NCBI GenBank assembly: GCA_965220095.1
Contig: OZ244805.1
Span: 3,038,001 to 3,102,000 of the forward strand
Source: Bin87 sp965220095
Lineage (GTDB): Bacteria > Chloroflexota > Dehalococcoidia > Lucifugimonadales > UBA3495
Direction of reading: 5' to 3'
Length of the DNA stretch: 64,000 bases
Shown here in pieces: positions 27,893-35,645 of the stretch. Position 1 is the first letter of the stretch; each line of letters opens with the position of its first letter. The notes under the pieces are model-generated. The model ran no database searches and had not been told where the DNA came from. It worked only from the letters and a program-made list of their open reading frames with translations. A program made the position numbers and the translations under genes.

Positions 27893-29277
27893 TCAAGCGG
27901 CGTAAGCCAGGGAATCGACAAGTCGGTGGTACAGAGCGACTGGGAGTTCCTGCGTATCGGGGTCGACGGCCGACGTTGAAAAACCCTCCGAGGCCAGCCA
28001 CAGGTGGCGTCGCACCAGGGCAATGGCGTCCACGAAGGTCGGCAACGGCTTGTCGTACCAGGCCGCTCGGCGCTGGGTCATGGGGCGCTGTTTTTGCAAC
28101 CCGTGGGCGGCCAGGGTGGTCCAGGAGAAGATTCCCAGCAGGACGGGCGTGGTGCGGGCGATGGCCAGGTCGGACCACTGGCGTTGGGTTTCCAGGCCCA
28201 GGTGGGTCCGCACCTCCCGGAAAGGTAACTTCCAGTTGCCAGCGCAGGACAAACCATTCCAGGATCTGGGTCGGGTCCGCGGCGGGGTCGGTGCACAGCA
28301 AGGCCTGGGTGGCGAAGGAGCCCTGGGGATCTCGGATCAGCACCCAGCGGATGCGGACTGGAGACTTGCCGGAGCGGTACCAGACCGCCGTTTGCGACGT
28401 GAGTTCCACGGTGCGGGTGGCGCCGTCATAGCAGGCCACGGCCACGCTGGCCCAAGTTGCCTGGGGCTGGTCGAGGATCGTTTTCAGCGCGGGTCGCCGC
28501 GCGCCTTTCAGCGGCGGGCGGCCGTTCTGACCCGGCTGACGGGCTGGCGCGGGCGCATAGAGAGCGGCGTCCAGCCGTAGTCTGGCAATGAGGGTAACGG
28601 GTTCACGGAGGGATTGGCAGCAGTGGAGCAGGTCCAGCACGGCGTAGCTGTTGTCGCCCACCAGCGCCAGTGGACGTTGGGGCAGCCAGCGTGGTTCGGC
28701 AGGCTCACCATGAGCGGGGTTGCAGGATCATCTGTCGCGCCCAGTCGGTGAGCTTCTTGTGCCGACGGCCCTGCTGTTGGTAGTACCGGGTCGATGGCGC
28801 CAGCACGGTGAGCGCCGGCAAGGCCCAATGGCGTCCGGCCCAGGGCACGTGGCCCAGCCACATCAGGGAGATCCAGCGCAGGCCGCTGGCCTTGACCAGT
28901 TGGCTCCGGCTGGAACGCACCGCGTCGCGGTAGATGCCCCGACCTTTGATCTTGGCGCCGCGACGCCGTTCCAGGGTTTCGTCGATGCCGAAGACCAAGG
29001 GGCCATCCCCACCATCAAGGTGCTGGAGCAGCAACACCAAGAGGATGCGCGCCGCTGCACGGGGCGACCACACCGCCCGGTTGAGCACCTCATGGTAGCG
29101 GGCGTAATCGCGGTGATCGCTGCGGCCCATGATCCGCAGGGCCGCGGCGACGGTGCGCTGACCCGGGGTCAGGATCGCGCCCACCAGCAGTACCTGGGCT
29201 TTCCGCCAGGTCGGGTTGGTAAACAGCGTTGCGAAGGGAATGAGTATGGATACAATGGCATTGGGCAGGGTAAGCAT
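27893..29277 (-). pseudogene. IS701-family-like DDE transposase, broken in three pieces
   Basis: N-terminal piece 28705-29277 contains LVFGIDETLERRRG (first catalytic Asp). The middle piece (about 28661 down to 28235) has LVGDNSYAVLDLL (second Asp) and LEWFVLRWQLEVTF (the Glu). The C-terminal piece 27893-28252 has REVRTHLGLETQRQW. Two lesions separate them. A 28-bp insertion at 28692-28719 shifts the frame after ARQMILQ, and an extra T in CCTTTCCGG near 28220 shifts it after QLEVTF. Removing both restores a continuous protein of about 450 aa. Confidence 0.8.
28692..28719. repeat. 28-bp short repeat inserted in the transposase gene
   Basis: The transposase reading resumes exactly when TGGTTCGGCAGGCTCACCAT plus TGAGCGGGG is removed. 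The GTTCGGCAGGCTCACCATGAGC core resembles a short sequence dispersed in many bacterial genomes. The insertion is 28 bp, hence frameshifting. Confidence 0.6.
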
Positions 29278-29370
29278 AGCTGGGCCTTTAGTGAGATTTT
29301 GGTCAGGCCAGCTTACCCTGTCTTTATACTTTTTCTAAATTATGCGTAAAGCCTAGCTAACAGCCCGGCG

Positions 29371-29596
29371 CAGGGGAATCGCGTCTAATTTTGGTGACAA
29401 GCAAAATCCCGGGAAGTCCGAGTTCGGGTAGTCTCACGTCGCCTGAGAACGGACAGTTACAACATCAGAGAAGCGAATTTCAATCTGTTGGCGGGTTTTC
29501 TATCACATTCAAACGACAGACGCGGGCCAATGTTATCAGCGTTTAGAATGCAATGCGCCATTGCATATTGTAGGTATTGAAGACGCGATTGCCCTG
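29371..29596. repeat. MITE-like element, 226 bp, copy 2
   Basis: Same ends as the copy at 23235: CAGGGGAATCGCGTCT and AGACGCGATTGCCCTG, with a highly similar interior (for example AATCCCGGGAAGTCCGAGTT shared). It starts 13 bp from the IS701-like right end and ends 96 bp before the thiolase-like gene. Confidence 0.75.
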
Positions 29597-29692
29597 TGAC
29601 GGGGCACCGTAGATTGTCGGGAGGCAGTGAATGTTGTACTATCTTTTAGCCAAACGACAGTTCGGCCAAAGAGTTCCACTGGGAGATTGGAT

Positions 29693-30868
29693 ATGGTCAG
29701 CGCCGGGTCGGGACAACGGGATATCGCCATTGTTGGGGTTGCAGAATCCGACGTGATGGGTAACGTGCCCAACAAATCGTCATTGCAACACCATGCTGAA
29801 GCGGCGCACAACGCGCTGGCAGATGCCGGATTGCGGATGTCGGACATCAACGGGCTGATGACGGCCGGATTCAGCACGCTGGCCACCGCTGAGTATTTCG
29901 GGCTGCAGCCGTCGTTCACGGACAATACCTCGGTGGGCGGGTCGTCATTCGTAATCCACGTGGCGCACGCAGCGGCGGCGATCCGCGCCGGTTTCTGCGA
30001 CACGGTGCTGATTACCCACGGGCAGGCGGGACGCTCCCAGCGCGTCGGGGTTCCGCCGGATCGCAACCTGCCGGTGGCCCAGTACGAGATACCCTACGGG
30101 ATGATTGGTCAGCCGATTAACTATGCCATGGGTTGCACGCGGTATATGCATGAATACGGTGAGGACCGCACCCGCCAGGCTCTGGCCGAGATCGCGGTTT
30201 CCACCCGCAAGTGGGCCAATCTGAACCCAATGGCGTTCATGTACGACACACCGATGTCGTTCGACGAGTATCACAATTCGCGCTGGGTGGCCTGGCCTTT
30301 CCACCTGTTTGACTGCTGCCTGGTTACGGATTCGGGCGCGGCCATCATCGTTACCACGGCCGAAAAGGCCCGCGACTGCAACAAGGCGCCGGTGTGGGTG
30401 CTGGGCGCCGCAGAAGGCCACGACCACAACCTGATCAGCTTCATGCCCAACCACACGTCAACCTGGTCGCGGGAAACCGGCCCGCTGTCGCTGGAGCGAG
30501 CCGGCTTGGCCCATAGCGACATCGACCTGACGATGATTTACGACTCCTTCACGTACACGACACTGGTTACCCTTGAAGGGTTGGGGTTCTGCGGCCCCGG
30601 CGAGGGCCCCGATTTCGTCGCCAACCAACGCACCGCGCCAGGTGGGGAATTTGCGCTGAATACCAACGGTGGTGGATTGTCCTACAGCCATCCTGGAATG
30701 TACGGCAGTTTCCTGCTGGTGGAAGCGGTGCGGCAAATGCGCAAAGAATGTGGCGAGCGGCAGGTGTACCGCAAGGGTTCGACGGATCAGGCGGCGGCGG
30801 CCAGCATTGTAAACGGCACCGGCGGTTCGCTGTCATCCACTGGAACCGTGGTGCTGGCAACCGGCTAG
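29693..30868 (+). CDS. Thiolase-fold protein (SCP2-thiolase-like) without the nucleophilic Cys
   Basis: 391 aa with the two-lobed thiolase fold. It shows IAIVGVAESD at the first strand and ADAGLRMSDINGLMTAG. The active-site loop reads SVGGSSFVIHVAHAA where catalytic thiolases have Cys. The C-terminal lobe has IYDSFTYTTLVTLEGLGFCG, ALNTNGGGLSYSHPGMYG (His kept) and SIVNGTGG. Such Cys-less members often work with a DUF35 OB-fold partner in side-chain or aromatic acyl-CoA metabolism; none adjoins here. Start ATG 29693 has GGGAG (29681-29685) 7 bp upstream; a further upstream start at 29627 is not supported by homology-like sequence. Confidence 0.85.
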   Translation: MVSAGSGQRDIAIVGVAESDVMGNVPNKSSLQHHAEAAHNALADAGLRMSDINGLMTAGFSTLATAEYFGLQPSFTDNTSVGGSSFVIHVAHAAAAIRAGFCDTVLITHGQAGRSQRVGVPPDRNLPVAQYEIPYGMIGQPINYAMGCTRYMHEYGEDRTRQALAEIAVSTRKWANLNPMAFMYDTPMSFDEYHNSRWVAWPFHLFDCCLVTDSGAAIIVTTAEKARDCNKAPVWVLGAAEGHDHNLISFMPNHTSTWSRETGPLSLERAGLAHSDIDLTMIYDSFTYTTLVTLEGLGFCGPGEGPDFVANQRTAPGGEFALNTNGGGLSYSHPGMYGSFLLVEAVRQMRKECGERQVYRKGSTDQAAAASIVNGTGGSLSSTGTVVLATG

Positions 30869-30897
30869 CGACTGCTCTGCTTGGCGATTGTGCTAGA

Positions 30898-31281
30898 ATG
30901 GAGGCCGTCAAGCAAGTAGCCAGAAACTATTGGATTAGCTATTATCTGGTTTACATTGGCGGCGTAGCATTAGGCCTGTGGGGATATTGGGAACAGTTAG
31001 ATGAAGCGGGCGTATATTTACTGGCTGCCGTTTGTAGCGCGTCGGCCGGCGGAGCCCTGCTCATAGCAATTGTTCTGGAGGTAGTGGGTCGCATGGTATT
31101 GCTGATTCCCGCAGCAATTAAAAAATTCAAGGAGGAAGGCCGTAAGGAAGAGCGCAAGCGCCTACGCCAGCGTTTAATCGAGTTGAGACGCCTGGAGACT
31201 CCGGAAGGAGATCGCGAACCTTTAACCCTGACCCTGGAAGACTTCATAGCTCTTTTGGAAGACATCGATTCGCGACCCTGA
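30898..31281 (+). CDS. Small two-helix membrane protein with charged tail
   Basis: 127 aa, not recognised. Two hydrophobic helices (about residues 14-32 and 39-65) are followed by a basic/acidic coiled-coil-like region (KKFKEEGRKEERKRLRQRLIELRRLE) and an acidic end with a leucine-rich LTLTLEDFIALLEDI helix. It probably sits in the inner membrane with a cytoplasmic tail. ATG 30898 falls inside a TGCTAGAATGG stretch that resembles an extended -10 box, so a promoter there would conflict with this start. The start is therefore uncertain. Lower GC than neighbouring genes. Confidence 0.6.
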   Translation: MEAVKQVARNYWISYYLVYIGGVALGLWGYWEQLDEAGVYLLAAVCSASAGGALLIAIVLEVVGRMVLLIPAAIKKFKEEGRKEERKRLRQRLIELRRLETPEGDREPLTLTLEDFIALLEDIDSRP

Positions 31282-31301
31282 TATGAACCTGCTACCAGAG
31301 G

Positions 31302-31350
31302 CCGGCGTGGTGGCCCCGGTTGTCTATGACCGACGCCGGGGTTTCGTTTT
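31302..31350 (+). terminator. Candidate terminator before the YchF-like gene
   Basis: CCGGCGT (31302-31308) can pair with ACGCCGG (31333-31339), or CCCCGG (31314-31319) with CCGGGG (31336-31341), followed by TTTCGTTTTGT. Likely ends the membrane-protein transcript. Confidence 0.45.
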
Positions 31351-31392
31351 GTCAAATTCTCTTACTACAAAATTACCACGGGCATATCACTT

Positions 31393-32484
31393 ATGGACAT
31401 TGTAATCGTCGGTCTGCCCCAATCCGGCAAGACCGCGCTATTTAATGCCCTGACGCTGGGCAAGTCGGATGCCAGCGGCGCGGCGGGTTCGTCTACCGAG
31501 ATGCACCTGGGAGTGGTCAAGGTGCCGGACGAACGGCTGGACTACCTGGCTGGCATCTACAAACCCCGGAAGGTGGTGCCGGCCGAAATTCGCTATTCCG
31601 ATCTGCCGGGGCCGGAGTCGATGGCCAAATCGCAGGGAATCAGCGGGCGTTATCGCAATGTGCTGCAGGCGGCGACTGCCTTCCTGGTGGTGGTGCGGGC
31701 CTTTCATAACGACTCGGTGCCGCATCCGAATGGCGAAGTAAACCCGGGAGCGGATCTGGAAACCATGCTGGGCGAGCTGATGTTTGCCGACCTGGAAGTA
31801 CTGGAGCGAGCCTCGCGACGCCTGGCCGACCAGGTATTGAAGACCAAACCCGCAGAACGCGCAATGGTTGTGCGACATCAGGAAGCCGTGGCCAAAGCGC
31901 GCCGGGCTCTGGATGACGGGACGCCGATACGGTTGCAGAACCTGACGTACTCAGAGCGGGCGTTTCTGGTGCACTACCAGTTGCTGACGGACAAAGCGGT
32001 CATTGCGGTTTTCAACATCGACGAGGGCGCCGACGAGTTGCAGATCTCCGACCTGGACGTAGACGTCCACCTGGTGCGCGGAGTAGGCGAGGTGAGTATC
32101 AGCGCGCGGGTTGAGGCGGAACTGGGTTTGATGGATTCCGACGAGGCCGATGAGTTTCGTACTGACCTGGGCCTGGGCGAGTCTGCCACGTCGCAGGTGG
32201 TTCGCGCCAGTTACGACACGCTGGGGCTAGCATCATTCCTCACCATCGGGGAAGACGAGGTGCGCGCCTGGAGCGTGCCACAGGGGATGGCGGCCGTAGA
32301 TGCCGCCGGTGTGATACATACTGACTTCACGCGGGGCTTCATCAGGGCCGAGGTCATCGCCTACGATGATTTCTACGTATGCGGCTCAATGGCGCAAGGT
32401 CGCAAGGACGGCGTGCTGCGCTCTGAGGGCAAGTTGTACCCGGTTCGCGATGGCGACATCATCAACTTCCTGATCAATACGTGA
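31393..32484 (+). CDS. YchF-like (Obg-family) GTPase/ATPase
   Basis: 363 aa with the OBG-type G domain: G1 is GLPQSGKTALFNAL (residues 6-19), followed by a MHLGVVKVPDERLDYLAGIY block, G3-like YSDLPGPE, and G4 region AVIAVFNIDEG, which lacks the GTP-specifying NKxD (YchF proteins have NxxE and prefer ATP). A C-terminal TGS domain ends in VRDGDIINFLIN. YchF proteins associate with ribosomes and stress responses. The sequence resembles YchF but is divergent, so I leave the symbol blank. It lies upstream of a GNAT gene (36 bp), possibly co-transcribed. Confidence 0.88.
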   Translation: MDIVIVGLPQSGKTALFNALTLGKSDASGAAGSSTEMHLGVVKVPDERLDYLAGIYKPRKVVPAEIRYSDLPGPESMAKSQGISGRYRNVLQAATAFLVVVRAFHNDSVPHPNGEVNPGADLETMLGELMFADLEVLERASRRLADQVLKTKPAERAMVVRHQEAVAKARRALDDGTPIRLQNLTYSERAFLVHYQLLTDKAVIAVFNIDEGADELQISDLDVDVHLVRGVGEVSISARVEAELGLMDSDEADEFRTDLGLGESATSQVVRASYDTLGLASFLTIGEDEVRAWSVPQGMAAVDAAGVIHTDFTRGFIRAEVIAYDDFYVCGSMAQGRKDGVLRSEGKLYPVRDGDIINFLINT

Positions 32485-32520
32485 TGCCGGTATGCGACCA
32501 CCGCGAACGGCACTCGACGC

Positions 32521-33405
32521 ATGATCTCCATTCGACAATTCCAACCGGCCGACGGTGCAGCGGCCCGCGGATTGTTTCGGCACGGTCAGGAGGATTTTGC
32601 GGAGAGTTACCTGCAAACCGAAGCAGACCGGGCCGGTTTTCACGAGTTTGTCGACGGCGCTATCACGCGGGACCTTGCTGACATCCAGCAGAGCTACGTC
32701 GAACGGCGGGGGAGCAACTTCTGGATTGCCGAACGCGCGGGAGAACCGGTTGGGTGCATCGGTTTATACCGGCGCAGCGATGAGGAAGCGGAAATTCGCC
32801 GGCTGGCTGTGGACCGCAATGCCCGTAGAATGGGCATTGCATCGCAATTGCTGGATCAGGCGGAGGAATTTGCCCGCGATGCCGGTTATGCACGGACGAC
32901 GGTGTGGACAGCGAATCATCTCACGGCGGCGACGAGCTTCCTGGACAGCCGAGGCTACACCGAGATTGAAGACCACGCCTTCCCCGATACCAGCCTTTCG
33001 CTGCACCTGTACGCGCTGAGTTGTGAGGGGCCGCCGGCCCGGTTATCCGTGCATGGTGGTGTCGGACAGTGGACGGGCAAAGCTGATTTCGTGGCCGTCG
33101 GGGTCGGTGATGTGATAGTAGCGTTCCCGCCACGGGGCATCCGCAGGCGGCCCATCAGGGGTGTAGCCGGCATCAATTATGCCGCGATGGTGGGCGTCAA
33201 CGTCATCCACGTACAGGATGCAGCGGCCCCACCAGCGCACGTCGGCGTCATGGGCGAGGATCAGGTTCAGGTAGCCGTTGCCGATTACCAGGGACGTGAA
33301 ACCAGCGTCGGGTCCGCCATACAGGATGGGGATGCCGGCACCCTGATGATAAAAGGCGACGGAGCGCGCCATGTCCCGCACGGCCAGCGTGATGGCGCTG
33401 ATTGA
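32521..33405 (+). CDS. GNAT-family N-acetyltransferase with over-long 3' end
   Basis: Residues 1-168 are a complete GNAT domain: MISIRQFQPADGAAARGLF, the VGCIGLYRRS strand, and the acetyl-CoA loop RRLAVDRNARRMGIASQLL, then AATSFLDSRGYTEI. The natural end is expected near 33020-33025 (LYALS). The frame continues to 33405 only as the antisense of the VOC gene at 33043-33417, giving 127 extra residues with no domain. A one-base indel at CGCTGAGTTGTGAGG, which contains TGA in another frame, would restore a normal stop. Substrate unknown. Confidence 0.8.
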   Translation: MISIRQFQPADGAAARGLFRHGQEDFAESYLQTEADRAGFHEFVDGAITRDLADIQQSYVERRGSNFWIAERAGEPVGCIGLYRRSDEEAEIRRLAVDRNARRMGIASQLLDQAEEFARDAGYARTTVWTANHLTAATSFLDSRGYTEIEDHAFPDTSLSLHLYALSCEGPPARLSVHGGVGQWTGKADFVAVGVGDVIVAFPPRGIRRRPIRGVAGINYAAMVGVNVIHVQDAAAPPAHVGVMGEDQVQVAVADYQGRETSVGSAIQDGDAGTLMIKGDGARHVPHGQRDGAD

Positions 33406-33417
33406 TTGTACCGTCAT
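33043..33417 (-). CDS. VOC (glyoxalase/bleomycin-resistance fold) protein
   Basis: 124 aa single-domain vicinal-oxygen-chelate protein. It opens SAITLAVRDMARSVAFYHQ, with LVIGNGYLNLILAHDA in the middle. The C-terminal half has CILYVDDVDAHHRGIIDAG and ITDPDGHEISFARPL, which supplies metal-binding His/Glu positions. Members are metal-dependent isomerases, dioxygenases or drug-binding proteins. Start ATG 33417; the longer frame upstream covers the larE promoter. Convergent overlap with the over-long GNAT frame. Confidence 0.88.
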   Translation of the reverse strand: MTVQSISAITLAVRDMARSVAFYHQGAGIPILYGGPDAGFTSLVIGNGYLNLILAHDADVRWWGRCILYVDDVDAHHRGIIDAGYTPDGPPADAPWRERYYHITDPDGHEISFARPLSDTTMHG

Positions 33418-33439
33418 CGTAACCCTCTTCAAGTTCAAC

Positions 33440-33471
33440 GGCGCGATTGTAGTAGGGCGCGATTGTAGTAG
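33440..33471 (+). repeat. Perfect 16-bp tandem repeat upstream of larE
   Basis: GGCGCGATTGTAGTAG occurs twice head to tail (33440-33455, 33456-33471). The second copy runs into TAGAATTAAC, a possible -10 region. It sits between divergent VOC and larE genes, so it may be a regulator site or promoter duplication. Confidence 0.6.
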
Positions 33472-33477
33472 AATTAA

Positions 33478-33497
33478 CTGGACACCGCTGTGTCCAG
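33478..33497 (+). promoter_or_regulatory. 8-bp perfect stem-loop in the larE leader
   Basis: CTGGACAC (33478-33485), loop CGCT, GTGTCCAG (33490-33497), 18 bp before the larE ATG. Could be an operator palindrome or an RNA hairpin near the ribosome site. Confidence 0.4.
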
Positions 33498-33515
33498 ACG
33501 TAAAACGGCGATAGT

Positions 33516-34358
33516 ATGACACAACCAAACGCAAACCAACCCGATAGCCTGCGTCGGCTCGAGACCATCCTGAGCGAGATGGGTTCGCTGATCGTCGCAT
33601 TCTCCGGTGGGGTGGACAGCGCCCTGCTGGCAGTTGCTGCGAATCGTGTCCTCGGCGATCGGGCGCTGGCAGTAACCGCCATTTCGCCGGCCCTGGCTGC
33701 CCGCGATCTTGGCGACGCCGAGCGGGTGGCAACCGAATTCGGCATCAATCACCGTGTGATCCGCACCGATGAGCTGGAACGGGACGGTTACGTCGCCAAC
33801 ACGCCGATGCGGTGTTACTTCTGCAAAACCGAGCTGTACGACCAGCTGGCCGTGGTTGCCGCCGATGAAGGCATCACCTGGATCGCGAACGGCGCCAACA
33901 CCGATGATCTGGGCGACTATCGACCCGGCATGACCGCTGCCACCGAGCACAGCGTCCGTAGCCCAATGGTCGAAGCCGGGATGGACAAGGCGCAGGTGCG
34001 CGAGGCGGCGCGGTGGCTGGGCGTGCCGCTCTGGGATAAGCCGGCCCAGCCCTGTCTATCGTCGCGTATACCGTATGGAACACCGGTTACGATAGAGTCG
34101 CTGGGACGCATTGAGGCCGCCGAAGATGCGCTGCGGGAGCTGGGTTTGCGAGAGGTTCGCGCCCGGCATCACGACCGGTTGTGTCGTGTGGAAGTTGGCG
34201 AGAACGAAATGGCGTTGGCCTTCGAGCAGCGCGATGAGATTGTGCGCCGCCTGAAGACGCTGGGGTACTTGTGGGTGTCGCTGGACCTGAGCGGCTTGCG
34301 TTCGGGCAGCCTGAACGACGTGCTGGGCAAGACCGGCGCCACGAACCAGCCGGCGTAA
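33516..34358 (+). CDS. larE: ATP-dependent sacrificial sulfur transferase LarE
   Basis: 280 aa PP-loop enzyme. It adenylates pyridinium-dicarboxylate and donates its own cysteine sulfur in nickel-pincer (NPN) cofactor synthesis. The PP-loop is VAFSGGVDSALLA (about 28-40). CYFCKTELY and the NGANTDDLGDYRPG loop are typical. The sulfur-donating Cys is in KPAQPCLSSRIPYG (Cys180, matching Cys176 of the lactobacillus enzyme). larC follows 39 bp downstream. larA and larB are not in the window. Start ATG 33516. Confidence 0.95.
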   Translation: MTQPNANQPDSLRRLETILSEMGSLIVAFSGGVDSALLAVAANRVLGDRALAVTAISPALAARDLGDAERVATEFGINHRVIRTDELERDGYVANTPMRCYFCKTELYDQLAVVAADEGITWIANGANTDDLGDYRPGMTAATEHSVRSPMVEAGMDKAQVREAARWLGVPLWDKPAQPCLSSRIPYGTPVTIESLGRIEAAEDALRELGLREVRARHHDRLCRVEVGENEMALAFEQRDEIVRRLKTLGYLWVSLDLSGLRSGSLNDVLGKTGATNQPA

Positions 34359-34397
34359 CGACTCCGGTAGTTTGTCGATCTGCCAGCGCGAATTGCT

Positions 34398-35645
34398 GTG
34401 AGGGTTGCCTACATCCAGTCTGTTGGGGGTGCCAGCGGCGACATGCTGCTAGGGGCGTTGCTGGATGGCGGTGTCGCGGTTTCGGTCATAGAACACGCTG
34501 TCGCCGCGCTGGGAATTTCGGGCGTGGGATTGGGGTCGAAACCCGATGTGCGCTGCGAAGTCAGGGGCACGAGGGCGTTGGTGGATGTCTCGGCGGCCCG
34601 GCGGTATGCCCCGCACGAGATGCTGGACGCCGTTGCCCACGCCGAGGGGTTGTCGGAACGCGTGCGTGCCAGGTCAACGTCGGTGCTGAATGCCCTGTTT
34701 GATGCCGAGTCCCGCGTACACGGGCACGACCGCAGCGCCGTCCACCTGGACGAGCTGGGCAGCGCCGATACCTTGGTGGACGTAGTGGGCGTAGTGGCAG
34801 GTCTGGAGCATTTGGGGGTCGAGCGGGTGTACGCCTCGCCGCTGGTGCTGGGGGAAGTCACTGGCCCCCGGCGTCCGGCCGGGTACAGCAACCCGGCGCC
34901 GGCCACCCTCGAGATTATTGCAGCGTCGAAGGCGGCGGTGGCGCCGGAACGACCCATTTACGCCGGAGTGGGCGAGCTGACCACGCCCACGGGGGCGGCC
35001 CTGATCGCAACGCTGGGCGAGTTCCGCCAGCCCGCCATGACCTTGGACCGGATAGGCATAGGCATTGGCGGCAAGGACCCGGCGGCGTTTCCCAACGTGG
35101 TGCGGTTGTGGCTGGGAGAGACGGCAGGTGTCGACCTGCAAACCGGTGCGGAGGGCGACCGCCGTCCACCCCTGGCCCGCTGGCAGGACAACGTCATTTT
35201 GCTCGAAACGAACCTGGATGACGCCACGGGGGAGCAGATCGGTTTTGCCATGGAACTGCTCTTTGAGGCCGGCGCACTGGACGTCTGGTACACCTCCATC
35301 CAGATGAAGAAGAACCGGCCCGGGACAATACTATCGGCCATGGGGCCGGCCTCGCTTGAGTCGCGGTTGGCGGAAATCTTCCTGCGCCACACCACCACCC
35401 TGGGCGTCCGCATCCGTCCGGTAGGCCGCTACGTGGCCGAACGGGACGTGGTAACGGTGGAAACGCAGTACGGCCCCATTCGCGTCAAGCGCAAGTGGCT
35501 GGGGGGTGAGCTGGTGAGTCAGTCGCCGGAGTACGAGGACGTGGCGCGTGCGTGCCGGGAGTTTGGGGTTAGCTGGGGGGAAGTGGTGGGGGTTATCGAA
35601 AGAAACGCTCAAACAGAGGAAATCGGTCCTTCACGTAGGCGGTAA
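34398..35645 (+). CDS. larC: Nickel pincer cofactor biosynthesis protein LarC
   Basis: 415 aa. LarC is a CTP-dependent nickel insertase (cyclometallase) that completes the NPN cofactor of lactate racemase-type enzymes. The N-terminal part has GGASGDMLLGALLDGG, then HLDELGSADTLVDVVG and GPRRPAGYSNPAPATLEII. The C-terminal part has LETNLDDATGEQIGFAMELLFEAGALDVWYT. Here it is one continuous frame, unlike the larC1/larC2 frameshift arrangement of Lactiplantibacillus. Start GTG 34398. Its last 53 bp overlap ptuB on the other strand and its tail (QTEEIGPSRRR) looks like read-through. Confidence 0.94.
   Translation: MRVAYIQSVGGASGDMLLGALLDGGVAVSVIEHAVAALGISGVGLGSKPDVRCEVRGTRALVDVSAARRYAPHEMLDAVAHAEGLSERVRARSTSVLNALFDAESRVHGHDRSAVHLDELGSADTLVDVVGVVAGLEHLGVERVYASPLVLGEVTGPRRPAGYSNPAPATLEIIAASKAAVAPERPIYAGVGELTTPTGAALIATLGEFRQPAMTLDRIGIGIGGKDPAAFPNVVRLWLGETAGVDLQTGAEGDRRPPLARWQDNVILLETNLDDATGEQIGFAMELLFEAGALDVWYTSIQMKKNRPGTILSAMGPASLESRLAEIFLRHTTTLGVRIRPVGRYVAERDVVTVETQYGPIRVKRKWLGGELVSQSPEYEDVARACREFGVSWGEVVGVIERNAQTEEIGPSRRR

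Larger units (their letters stand above)
27871..29357 (-). mobile_element. Decayed IS701-like insertion sequence
   Basis: About 1.49 kb. Imperfect inverted ends are seen: left GCTAACCTGGACTTTCCGCA (27871-27890) against the reverse complement of the right end, GCTAGGCTTTACGCATAA (29357 leftward). One transposase gene fills the element and its stop falls in the left end. No clear target duplication. Interior lesions make it inactive. Confidence 0.65.

Noticed and set aside
34398..35645. larC1/larC2 programmed frameshift
   Set aside because: larC is one uninterrupted frame here, so no frameshift is needed.
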